Of a DNA stretch of 52,794 bases, positions 8,694 to 17,406 are shown in pieces (position 1 is the stretch's first letter; each line of letters starts with the position of its first letter). A model generated the notes under the pieces. The model was not told the DNA's origin and searched no databases. It saw only the letters and a program-made list of their open reading frames with translations. The translations under genes were made by a program, and so were the position numbers. The stretch covers positions 1 to 52,794 of the forward strand of contig BHEP01000017.1 of assembly GCA_003851245.1 (NCBI GenBank). Reading direction: 5' to 3'. The DNA is from Bacteroidales bacterium (GTDB lineage: Bacteria; Bacteroidota; Bacteroidia; Bacteroidales; Azobacteroidaceae).

Positions 8694-10579
8694 ATGAAAC
8701 TTCTCAGTAGCAATCATATAGCCAGAAAACAAGGACTTTCCCTGTTTTTATTCTTTTTTATTTGTATCCATTCTTTTGTGGTAGCACAAGAGCCCTCGAA
8801 TCATAAGTCTACGAAGATAGATCTCGAAGCAATTGATACTGCACAGTTGGTACTGCCTGATTTTTATGTCAAGCTGCAAGAGAAATCGCAAACTCGTGGA
8901 GGGTGGACAAAACGCTTGTATAGTTCGCTGGTAAAAAATCCGGTGATGCTAAATTATGCTAATACAGAGAGAATTGATAAGCTCTTTCTTCCATTTAAAG
9001 GACGACATATTCGTAAAATACACATAAAAGTGATAGATCCTTTTGGCTCAAATATAGGAGGCAGAGATAGCTCGGAGTATGATTTGGGATTTGAAAGATT
9101 TGTAAATAAAATTCATGTCAACACAAAAGAAAGAATCATTCTTAGGCAGTTGCAATTCAAAGAGGGGCAGGAGGTTAGTCCTCCCTTGATTGCCGAAACG
9201 GAGGCCCACTTGCGGGCTGCATCCTACATTAGAGATGCAAGAATAGAGATAGTAGAGCTTCCTCACTCAGAGGAAGTAGACATTTTTGTATTCGTTCAAG
9301 ATTTTATTTCCGTGGGAGGCTCTTTGGGCAAAATAAGCACCAAGGCCTTAGACATTGGTTTGTACGACAAAAATTTTATGGGCTGGGGCAATGAATTGCA
9401 CGCTGAGCTATATTACGAGTCTAGCAAGGCCCGTAAATGGGGCTATGGGATAAGTTATGGACAGCGTAATTTATGGAGTAGCTTCATTGATTTCGATGGT
9501 CGTTATATAGACAATATAGATAAAAAAAACTTAAATTTGGTTCTTGAGAGGCCTTTGAAAGCATCTATTAGAACTTTTGGGAGGGTAGAATATAATTTTA
9601 CAGGCAGCAGAAATGATATTATTGTCTGGGACTCTATAAGTCCTGATTCTGAGCATTCTTTTTCTTTTTCCTTGGGGCATGCCTTGAGTCTTCCTCTTAG
9701 TTATTCCTCTACTCGTACTAGTTGGGGATTTTCTTTCTTTCACGATTCCCCACTTTATAAGGATAAACGTCCAGCAGATAAATTGTATCCTTACCAGAAT
9801 ATTCAGAGTAATCTTTTTTTGGGACAAATAAGCATTTACCAACAGTCTTATTATAGAGACTTTATGATTAGAAGCTTTGGTCAGGCAGAAAATATTGCCC
9901 ACGGCTTTAATGTTAGCTCACAGCTCGGCTATCACTACTTCAAGAAAAAAAAAAAGGAATTTACACTTCTATACATGCAGCCTGGGGTGATCGCTCTAGT
10001 CTGGGAAATTATTATTTTGAAAATGCCATTGCGTCTTATTTAATTGACAACAAAATTCAAGAAACGCTTATCAAATCTAAGCTTAAATATTTTAGCGATC
10101 GCTTGCCTATTGGAAGTAGCCGAATCCGACAATTTATAACTTTGCGATACGCTAAGGTTATAAACCCTATGATTTATTCTCGCAATCAGATTGCTTACAG
10201 TGATCTAAGTACGCAGAATACGGAAGATTTTGCTAGTAGCACTCAAGGAAAAGAATTGTTGATGATGAACTCTGAAACAGATCTGTTTACCCCAATCAAT
10301 ATTGCTGGATTTAGATCTATTTTTTATACCTTCTTTGATATTGGCTGGCTAAGTAGCGAAGATAAACTATTTAATAGCAATAGTTTTTATACCGGTCTGG
10401 GACTTGGATTCCGTCTGAGAAATGATTTCTTGGTTTTCAATACCATAGATATACGACTTGCTTGGTATCCCCAATTGCCTCAAACCAGTTTTGGGCACTA
10501 TCTGGATGTTATAACAACAAGCCCTTCGATTTCCCCTTCTTTTGTGACAGACTACCCCAAGGTCATTAGTATTAAATAA
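8694..10579 (+). pseudogene. Omp85/BamA-like outer-membrane protein, frameshifted at an 11-A run
   Basis: The first frame starts at 8694 with a signal peptide (hydrophobic stretch ending VVAQE). A POTRA-like segment (INKIHVNTKERIILRQLQFKEGQEV type) and beta-barrel strands follow. The frame then passes through eleven A residues (9945-9955) and ends out of frame at 10043. Reading on in the frame that begins GIYTSIHAAWGDRSS at 9956 continues the barrel without a break into the segment 10103-10579. One extra A would restore a single protein of about 628 residues. The family assignment is by POTRA-plus-barrel layout; the partner or substrate is unknown. The break could be a real mutation, a sequencing miscall, or a site of transcriptional slippage. 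The gene is convergent with the next minus-strand gene, 20 bases away. Confidence 0.7.
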
Positions 10580-10599
10580 ATAGAGAAGTTCCGTAGAGC

Positions 10600-13587
10600 T
10601 TATATATTGTTGTTTAGGGTAATAATTCCAATGTTTTTCTTTCCATCTATCATAATTTTCATGGGAGATTTCAAGCATATATGTCGTAGAAAGAGGCTTT
10701 CTTCTTCAGCTTCTTGCTGGTTTAGAAAAGCCTCGTCAAATACGCCTTCTCCCTCAATGTAGGGGTTTATTGTAAAGTATCCTACACCAAAGGAGGTTAG
10801 ATTTTGAAAAAAATGGGTGCCCTGACTAGGTTCTATCCTATAATTTTCTAGTCCAGATTCAACAATTACACAGGCATTGGATATGTGCGGCCATTTGATA
10901 GGTATTCCAAGCCAGGAGTCGCTAGTTCCCCATCTGCCAGGCCCTACCAGTACATACGGTCTGTTTTGTTCTACCATTTTCTTATTTATCTTCTCTATCT
11001 CATAGGCAATTGCCTGATTGTTGGATGCTAAAAAAGAATCTGTCTTGACATATATAATATCACACACATCATTTGTAATTCCATGGCCTAGGGCATGTCG
11101 AGAATACAGCAGGCAGTCTTCTGGTTTGATGAGGCTCAAATCTTCTTCCATCATTTCTTTGCTGTCTACTATGGGTCTTATTTGCAGTAGATAAAATATA
11201 CCCATCATTTCTCCCGCTTGATTGTCTTCTAAATTTACTGCAAATTCAATTTCCACAGGCCGTCCCATTTCCTTCTCTCCCAATTTGAGTACGAAGTCAA
11301 GTATGCTTGCCAGGGGAAATACATCGTGCTGCAGTATGCCAGCAAAGGTGATTACCTTGCGGTTGGGTCCGGGATAATAGCCCTCCATCAAGACTTGATC
11401 ATAGGGGTCGTATGTCGACGAAATATATTTTAGAGTATTGTCCTTGTCGGCTATTTTAACCGAAAGATTGAGTAGATTAAAAGCATCATCAGTAGAAAAT
11501 TGAATTTCTTTGAGGGCTTCTAAGTCTAGTGCATAAAATTTTGTTTGCGTTTCTCTAAGTGCAAAATCCAAGGTGCTTGTTTGGAGTATGTTGTGCGGGT
11601 GTTTGGGAGAAAATCGTAGGGTTGTGCCCCCATCAACTATGTGCTTGCCAAGACCTAAGGCTATATTGGCGATGCCATCTTCCGGCTTTTCATTGCCTAT
11701 GGGGTAGAAGTTCAGGGAGCGCGCCACTCCCGAGAGTGTAGGGTAAAAGCTTTTTCCATGAGCCTGACCTACAACCTCTTGTAAGACGATGGCCATTTTC
11801 TCTTGGTCTATCAGATTTTGTGTAGCCGTCATATATGCCTTGCTATCTTTAAAAAATACCGAGGCATAGACCGACTTAATGGCATCGCCAATCATTTCCA
11901 GCATGCGGTAGTTATCGTCTACCTTGGGCACCATGTAGGTAGAGTATATTCCTGCAAAAGGCTGATAATGGGAATCTTCCAAGAGGCTTGAGGAGCGTAT
12001 GGCGATGGGTGTTTTTACAACTTCAAAAAAGGCTATAAAATCTTCTATAAGTCTTGTGGGGAGGCTGGCTTTGAGAAAATAGCGCAAAATTTCTTCGTTG
12101 GGAAGGTCTTGCAGGGCTACTTCATATAAGTCGTTTGTTTCCATGAACTCGTCGAATATGTCTGTGCATAAGACTACCGTTTTGGGTATCTTTATCTGTG
12201 CATTCGCGAAGTTCAAATCGGCTTCTACGGCATGTCGCTTTACCATTTGCCCCATAAAGGCCAGCCCTCGGCCCTTGCCTCCTAGGGAATCGTCGCCCAT
12301 GCGAGCAAAATTGGAGTATTCGTCGAATCTATCTTTTAGAAAAACAGCTACAACTCCAGTATTTTTGATTTTTCGGTAGCTTACAATTGCGTCAAATATC
12401 GTTGTGCGAGCTTCGTCCATGTCAATATAGTCCGAAACATCTATGCCCTTGAGGAGCTCGGCAACAGGAAACATGGCTCTTGAATAGAAAAAACGTGAAA
12501 AATGATTTCTCGAAAGATGATAAATAAGGCTGGCATCGGGCACCGAGTGGATCTTACGCTGTAGATCTTTTAGGGAGCTTATACGCACTATCTCTAAGTT
12601 TGTAGCTGGGTCTATCAGTACAAAGTCGCCAAAGCCGAAGTTGTTGGTTATCTCCCGGCGCAGTCGCTGAGGAAATGTCTTGGAATTTTTATCTATAAAG
12701 CTGCAATTCAATTTGTCGGCATACACCTTATTGCTTGTTTCTGAGGAGGCGTATATAATGGGGATAAAGCGATCTTGCTTTCTCACCATACAGCCAAACT
12801 GGTAGCCTGCGAGTGCTTCTTTTTTTCCTCTTTTAGAAAATGACATATCACAAACTATGCCCAACATATTTTTGTGATATTGTTTGTAGATAGCCTCAGC
12901 CTCTTCGTAGGTTCTTGCCAACAGTATCTTGGGACGACCACGCATCCTTAGTGTGCGCTGGTGGGCATTGAGGGCCTCCTTAGAAAATTCCTTAGATTGT
13001 TGGAGTATAAATTTATAGAGGTGGGGGAGGGTTGAAGAGTAAAATCGTATGGAATCTTCTACCAGCAATATTGTTTGTACACCTACAGAGGCTACATCAT
13101 CTTCGGCATTCATCTTGTCTTCCAAGAGTTTGATGATTGCCAAGAGTAGGTCGGCATTGCCTAGCCAGCTGAATATATAGTCTATTGCCGTAAGATCTTC
13201 TTGATTTACGCGCTTTGATACTTCCTTAGAAAATGGGGTGAGAACAACAATGGGGATTAGGGGGTAAAGACCTTTTATGCGACGGGCTCCAGCAAAGGTA
13301 TCTGAGTTGTCCATGTTGGGCATGCAAATTACCAAGTCGAAGTTCAACTTGTCAAGTATCTCCAAGGCTTCCTCTTCGGTACTAACCTGCGTAAATCGTG
13401 GGGGGTAGCGCAGACTTAGTGAGGTGTATTCATTAAATATTTGCTCGTCGACTCGCCCATCGTCTTCGAGCATAAACGCATCATACTTGGTGGCAATGAG
13501 CAAGATGTTGAGAATGCGCTTGTTCATCAGGTTGGCAAAGGAGGTATCTTTGAATACCAATTGCTTGAAATTACTGCTCTGCTTCAT
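10600..13587 (-). CDS. Receiver-like/PEP-synthase N-domain (PPDK_N) fusion protein
   Basis: This 995-residue protein joins signalling-like and ATP-grasp parts. Residues about 25-165 look like a degenerate response-regulator receiver (DLVICMPNMD where the phospho-Asp region would be). Residues about 170-320 look like a second one (ILLVEDS, then GIVCDMSF). Residues about 430-960 carry the ATP-binding domain of PEP synthase/pyruvate phosphate dikinase: GGKGRGLAFM, then AIRSSSLLEDS and LLQIRPIV. I see neither the swivelling phosphohistidine domain nor the C-terminal PEP/pyruvate barrel, so it cannot be a complete PEP synthase. Similar proteins in Bacteroidota are often labelled PEP synthase. A regulatory phosphotransfer role is possible but unproven. 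It precedes nothing in operon and follows the FabH-like gene by 11 bases. Confidence 0.7.
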   Translation of the reverse strand: MKQSSNFKQLVFKDTSFANLMNKRILNILLIATKYDAFMLEDDGRVDEQIFNEYTSLSLRYPPRFTQVSTEEEALEILDKLNFDLVICMPNMDNSDTFAGARRIKGLYPLIPIVVLTPFSKEVSKRVNQEDLTAIDYIFSWLGNADLLLAIIKLLEDKMNAEDDVASVGVQTILLVEDSIRFYSSTLPHLYKFILQQSKEFSKEALNAHQRTLRMRGRPKILLARTYEEAEAIYKQYHKNMLGIVCDMSFSKRGKKEALAGYQFGCMVRKQDRFIPIIYASSETSNKVYADKLNCSFIDKNSKTFPQRLRREITNNFGFGDFVLIDPATNLEIVRISSLKDLQRKIHSVPDASLIYHLSRNHFSRFFYSRAMFPVAELLKGIDVSDYIDMDEARTTIFDAIVSYRKIKNTGVVAVFLKDRFDEYSNFARMGDDSLGGKGRGLAFMGQMVKRHAVEADLNFANAQIKIPKTVVLCTDIFDEFMETNDLYEVALQDLPNEEILRYFLKASLPTRLIEDFIAFFEVVKTPIAIRSSSLLEDSHYQPFAGIYSTYMVPKVDDNYRMLEMIGDAIKSVYASVFFKDSKAYMTATQNLIDQEKMAIVLQEVVGQAHGKSFYPTLSGVARSLNFYPIGNEKPEDGIANIALGLGKHIVDGGTTLRFSPKHPHNILQTSTLDFALRETQTKFYALDLEALKEIQFSTDDAFNLLNLSVKIADKDNTLKYISSTYDPYDQVLMEGYYPGPNRKVITFAGILQHDVFPLASILDFVLKLGEKEMGRPVEIEFAVNLEDNQAGEMMGIFYLLQIRPIVDSKEMMEEDLSLIKPEDCLLYSRHALGHGITNDVCDIIYVKTDSFLASNNQAIAYEIEKINKKMVEQNRPYVLVGPGRWGTSDSWLGIPIKWPHISNACVIVESGLENYRIEPSQGTHFFQNLTSFGVGYFTINPYIEGEGVFDEAFLNQQEAEEESLFLRHICLKSPMKIMIDGKKNIGIITLNNNI

Positions 13588-13598
13588 ACGTTTTTTAC

Positions 13599-14546
13599 TT
13601 ATTCAAATAGCAGCAGGCAGGCTCCTGAAGAATATCCGCCACCGAACGTACTTATACAAATCAAATCATTGGGCTTAAAACGGCTGTAGTTTTGGGCAAA
13701 TACCAATATGGAACTTACAGATCCGGTGTTTCCTAGCTCCTCAATATTGCTGAGGCACTTCTCTGCGGACATTCCTAGCTCCTTGCTTACATGGCTAAGA
13801 ATGCGCATGTTGGCTTGGTGACCAATGAAATAAGTTAAGTCCTCTATTGTAAATTTATTCTTGTCGAGAATTGCCTGTGTGTTTTTTGCTATATAGGAGC
13901 ATGCTTGTATAAAAACATCTCTTCCGTCGGGCATCTTGATTCCTTTTTCCTGAGGGTTTAGATAAACTCCCCCAGGGCCCTTGCCTATACATCCGAGTCC
14001 AGAGGTGTCTACATCGAGAACCTTAGCTTGCATTTTTTCTTCCTTGTCTTTAGAGAAAAAAACGGCAGCAGCAGCATCTCCCCAGAGGTGTCCCGATTTG
14101 GGATCCGATTCATCGGCATACGAAGAGTTTCTGTCGGCACTAATAAGTAATGCTTTTTTTGCCTTGCCTGAGATGAAAAAGGATTGAATAATTTCTGTAG
14201 CATTAATAGCCGAGGAGCATGCCGAAGAAATAAAAAAAGCCTTGGCATTTTCTATTCCAAAAGCGCGTTGCACAACATGGGCCGTGGTGGCAACCAAATC
14301 GGAGGGAGTATACGAAGCGAAGATGATGAGATCAACTTCTTTGATGTCGTAAGTCAATGTTTTTTTTGCGTCTTTTACCGCCTCAATACACATGAAATCC
14401 ATTGTCTCACTCTCCGAGGCCTTGGAACGAGATTTTATGCCCGTACGCTGATAAATCCACTCATCACTTAATCCATTGATGGGTAGGAAATATTGGTTTA
14501 GAACCCTTTGTTCAGGAACGAAATATCCTGTGGTATTAATATACAT
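13599..14546 (-). CDS. Beta-ketoacyl-ACP synthase III (FabH-like)
   Basis: This is a 315-residue thiolase-fold condensing enzyme. FabH joins an acyl-CoA starter to malonyl-ACP to begin fatty-acid chains. The catalytic Cys110 lies in SSACSSA, the His in GHQANMRIL and the Asn in ELGNTGSVSS, so the Cys-His-Asn triad is complete. The N-terminal WIYQRTGIKSR motif also fits FabH. The usual length is 310-335 residues. It lies 11 bases before the PPDK_N fusion on the same strand, a pairing with no known logic. A specialised homologue, for example one for a secondary lipid, is possible, so I leave the symbol empty. Confidence 0.85.
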   Translation of the reverse strand: MYINTTGYFVPEQRVLNQYFLPINGLSDEWIYQRTGIKSRSKASESETMDFMCIEAVKDAKKTLTYDIKEVDLIIFASYTPSDLVATTAHVVQRAFGIENAKAFFISSACSSAINATEIIQSFFISGKAKKALLISADRNSSYADESDPKSGHLWGDAAAAVFFSKDKEEKMQAKVLDVDTSGLGCIGKGPGGVYLNPQEKGIKMPDGRDVFIQACSYIAKNTQAILDKNKFTIEDLTYFIGHQANMRILSHVSKELGMSAEKCLSNIEELGNTGSVSSILVFAQNYSRFKPNDLICISTFGGGYSSGACLLLFE

Positions 14547-14604
14547 TAAAGAATAAATTATGTTAAAGAATAAGGTGCCACATTCTTTTTATTGTAGCTC
14601 TTTG

Positions 14605-14612
14605 CAAAGGTA
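14605..14612 (-). promoter_or_regulatory. Candidate -7 box for the FabH-like gene
   Basis: The minus strand reads TACCTTTG, about 60 bases upstream of the start codon. No TTG is visible at the right spacing. Confidence 0.35.
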
Positions 14613-14649
14613 AGGAAATATTTATGATTTTTGAATTATGCCTCGCAAA

Positions 14650-14736
14650 TTAATTTTTGGGGGAGGTAGTTTCTTTACGGTAAAACAGCAATAGGGGAAT
14701 CGCAACAAATGCAGACCACAAGGCTGTCACAAGCAC
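14650..14736 (-). pseudogene. C-terminal scrap of a membrane transporter
   Basis: In the 400-base gap between two genes, one minus-strand frame reads 28 residues: a single transmembrane helix (LVTALWSAFVAIPLLLF), a basic YRKET end and a stop codon. A TAG immediately upstream closes the frame. This looks like the last helix and tail of an MFS-type or similar carrier whose body has been deleted. It could be chance, since hydrophobic frames are common in AT-rich DNA. Confidence 0.3.
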
Positions 14737-14944
14737 CTAATTTCTTGTAATTATAAAAAATAAGAGTAGCTTTGAAACCCCAAAAACCAAAGCCATGGCT
14801 TACAATGGCGAATGGAAGCCCGTGTTTGAGTTTATTAGCCATAACTTAGAATCTGCAATTGGTAGCTATTGTTATGAAAGGCTGGGAAATGGTAGATAGC
14901 TTCAAACTGAATATAGCAGATCCAAAGACTGGCTAGAGCATATT
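14737..14944. other. Intergenic stretch with no recognised feature
   Basis: This stretch continues the gap between the FabH-like gene and the SGNH-like gene. All frames have early stops. I see no clear promoter, hairpin terminator or RNA gene. It may hold more remains of the transporter scrap. Confidence 0.4.
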
Positions 14945-15967
14945 TTAATCTTGACAATCAGAAATATCGTAGCTTTCTTTTAGATAGGCCACTCTAATTA
15001 TTTCGCGTGCTATGTGTGGCCTATAATGGCTGCTTTCGTAGTAATTGCGATAATCTTGAGTCATGGCATTTATTCCCGAAAAATCAAAAACGTTCTTTTT
15101 TCCAAACAAATTTTCCAAGTATGAAACATCCTCACTATTCAGCATTATTTGATCGTAGAGGGGATTTATTACTATTTTTACATTTGTGTGGTGAGTTTCT
15201 AGTACATCGGCAATATCTTCAAGCATTTTTTTCTGGGACTTTTTTATAGAGGGCATGCTTACAGAGTCTGTTCGTTCATGAAATACCAGCATTCTATCCT
15301 TTGTATAGTATTTTTCTTCTAAGATCAAGTTCTCAAAATAATCAAATTTTATTTCATTGGATATTTCGTCATACGACATAGGTCTATTGTCTATGCCCAT
15401 TACTTCCATATATGGCTTGTATGCCTTGGATATTTTCAAGTCAAAGTAGGAGAGGAAAAATTTTGGAGAAAAAAAAGTCGTCAAATAATTGAGCTGAAAT
15501 TTTACACCTAAATTATTCTCTAATTGTGGGGATATATAGCACAAATAAGTGTTTTTTGGCTCGTCTTGAATCAATGTTGCATGATCAAGAATCAAAAGGA
15601 GGTTCTCTATCTTACTCCTATTGTCAATGTATTTTATCTTTTTATGGATCCCATAAAGAGTTTCTCCAGAGGCATCGAAGTGATATGCTTTGGCCTTATC
15701 TAAATGAGGTAGCCAGTCTTCTATTTCATAGAAAAGTGATCTTGAATTTCCCAATATAAAGGAGTTGTAGGCCTCCTTTTTGTATCTATTCTCATAATTA
15801 GAGGAGCTCACAAAGTCCCTATTTAGAGTCATATAAGCTTCTCCTTGTGCCTCGTAATAGTTGTCGTAATGATATATTACCTTGAAAGGGTCAAAATATG
15901 TATATATCAAACATACTATGGCAAAAGGAATTAGGAAAATAATAAAATTTTTGCAAAAAGCTTTCAT
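14945..15967 (-). CDS. SGNH-hydrolase-like partner of the MBOAT acyltransferase
   Basis: This 340-residue protein has an N-terminal membrane anchor (about 7-23) and the rest is probably periplasmic. The GNSRS motif at 73-77 fits block I of the SGNH/GDSL fold, where Ser is the nucleophile. A SSHYRPH segment near residue 316 could supply the C-terminal His. The gene lies 3 bases after an AlgI/DltB-like MBOAT gene. In AlgI-AlgJ and DltB-DltD systems the MBOAT passes an acyl group across the membrane and the SGNH-like partner places it on a polysaccharide or teichoic acid. A role in O-acetylating a surface glycan is the natural inference; the target is not known. It is the last gene of a long minus-strand run. 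Confidence 0.65.
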   Translation of the reverse strand: MKAFCKNFIIFLIPFAIVCLIYTYFDPFKVIYHYDNYYEAQGEAYMTLNRDFVSSSNYENRYKKEAYNSFILGNSRSLFYEIEDWLPHLDKAKAYHFDASGETLYGIHKKIKYIDNRSKIENLLLILDHATLIQDEPKNTYLCYISPQLENNLGVKFQLNYLTTFFSPKFFLSYFDLKISKAYKPYMEVMGIDNRPMSYDEISNEIKFDYFENLILEEKYYTKDRMLVFHERTDSVSMPSIKKSQKKMLEDIADVLETHHTNVKIVINPLYDQIMLNSEDVSYLENLFGKKNVFDFSGINAMTQDYRNYYESSHYRPHIAREIIRVAYLKESYDISDCQD

Positions 15968-15970
15968 CTA

Positions 15971-17404
15971 TTAAAATTGAAAATAAATAAATTGCTGATC
16001 CTTACCTGAATACATGATAATGATGGCGATTATGATATAATAAGCAGTCCACCGCATCCATTTGGGCCAAGTATTTCCCATCTTCGCTATTGCGTATTCA
16101 TTTTCTCTGCCGATCCACTCTACTATCATAAATGTGCTTATAAGTGCCCCGTCTACAATAGAAAAATGTTCGGGTGCTGAAAATAAGGATTTGGAGAAAA
16201 TGCCAGCTATATAGTCCATCGCATGTGTCATATCTTGAGCCCTAAAGAATATCCATGCAAAGACTGTAAGCATGAAGGTTAGCGAAACTTGCACAAATTC
16301 TTTTATCGATGGAAACTTTCTGCCTTGTGCTACCATATCTAAGTTTTTACGATTGGTTTTATATACTATTGACGGCATAATATACAGGGCGTTAATAGCT
16401 CCCCATGCTATGAAAGTCCAGTCGGCTCCATGCCAAAATCCGCTGACAATAAAAATAATAAATGTATTGCGTATCCTCATCAAGGTGCCGCCCTTGCTTC
16501 CTCCAAGGGGTATGTAGAGATAGTCGCGAAACCATGTGGATAGCGATATGTGCCAGCGTCGCCAGAACTCGGCAATGTCGCGAGAAAAATAGGGGAAAGA
16601 GAAGTTCTTGCGTAGATTGAAACCAAACAATCGGGCAGTACCGATGGCAATATCGGAGTAGCCAGAAAAATCTCCATATATTTGGAATGTAAAAAATATT
16701 GCGCCAAGGAGTAGGGTGCTTCCCGATTGATCTAAATGGTTGTTGAAAATTTGATTGGCTACTTCTGCACAATTATCTGCAATAACAACTTTTTTGAACA
16801 GTCCCCAGAGTATCTGCTTGAGCCCATCAATGGCTTTGGCATAATCAAAATTTCGCTTTACATAAAATTGGGGTAGGAGGTTGCTTGCTCGTTCTATGGG
16901 GCCAGCTACGAGTTGGGGGAAGAAACTTACAAAAGCCGCAAAAGATATGAAATCGCTTGTTGGCTCAAGCTTCCGCTTGTATACGTCAATGGTGTAGCTC
17001 AGTGTTTGGAAGGTATAAAAACTTATTCCAACAGGTAGTATTATATTCAAAGAATTGGCTTGAATGTCGCTTCCAAAGAATGTAAAAGCGGTATTGAAAT
17101 TGTCGATAAAGAAATTGCAATACTTAAAAAAACCTAAAAAGCCCAGGTTTACAATGATGCTGAGCCAGAGTAAATATTTTCTCTTGAGCTGATTTTCTTG
17201 ATTCTTGAGCATAAGGCCTATGCTATAATCAGTAATTGTGCTGAATAGTATCAAGGATAGGAAACGCCAATCCCACCATCCATAAAAAAAATAGCTTGAA
17301 GCTACTACTATAATGTTTTGTAGCCTGAGGTTTCTATTTGTTAGCCAGTATATAATGAATACAATTGGCAAAAATATTGCAAAGTCTATAGAATTGAAAA
17401 ACAT
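15971..17404 (-). CDS. MBOAT family O-acyltransferase (AlgI/DltB-like)
   Basis: This polytopic inner-membrane protein of about 477 residues has roughly ten or more hydrophobic helices. Hallmarks are the early LVAGPIERAS motif, the DFSGYSDIAIG segment, FWRRWHISLSTWFRDYLYIPLGG and the invariant His in FIVSGFWHGADW. The family moves acyl groups, commonly acetyl, onto extracytoplasmic glycans. An upstream in-frame ATG would add 16 residues, but the family normally begins MFFNSIDFAIFLP, so I chose the ATG at 17404. That leaves 2 bases after the nadE stop, which suggests translational coupling. The SGNH-like gene follows 3 bases later. Confidence 0.9.
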   Translation of the reverse strand: MFFNSIDFAIFLPIVFIIYWLTNRNLRLQNIIVVASSYFFYGWWDWRFLSLILFSTITDYSIGLMLKNQENQLKRKYLLWLSIIVNLGFLGFFKYCNFFIDNFNTAFTFFGSDIQANSLNIILPVGISFYTFQTLSYTIDVYKRKLEPTSDFISFAAFVSFFPQLVAGPIERASNLLPQFYVKRNFDYAKAIDGLKQILWGLFKKVVIADNCAEVANQIFNNHLDQSGSTLLLGAIFFTFQIYGDFSGYSDIAIGTARLFGFNLRKNFSFPYFSRDIAEFWRRWHISLSTWFRDYLYIPLGGSKGGTLMRIRNTFIIFIVSGFWHGADWTFIAWGAINALYIMPSIVYKTNRKNLDMVAQGRKFPSIKEFVQVSLTFMLTVFAWIFFRAQDMTHAMDYIAGIFSKSLFSAPEHFSIVDGALISTFMIVEWIGRENEYAIAKMGNTWPKWMRWTAYYIIIAIIIMYSGKDQQFIYFQF

Positions 17405-17406
17405 AA

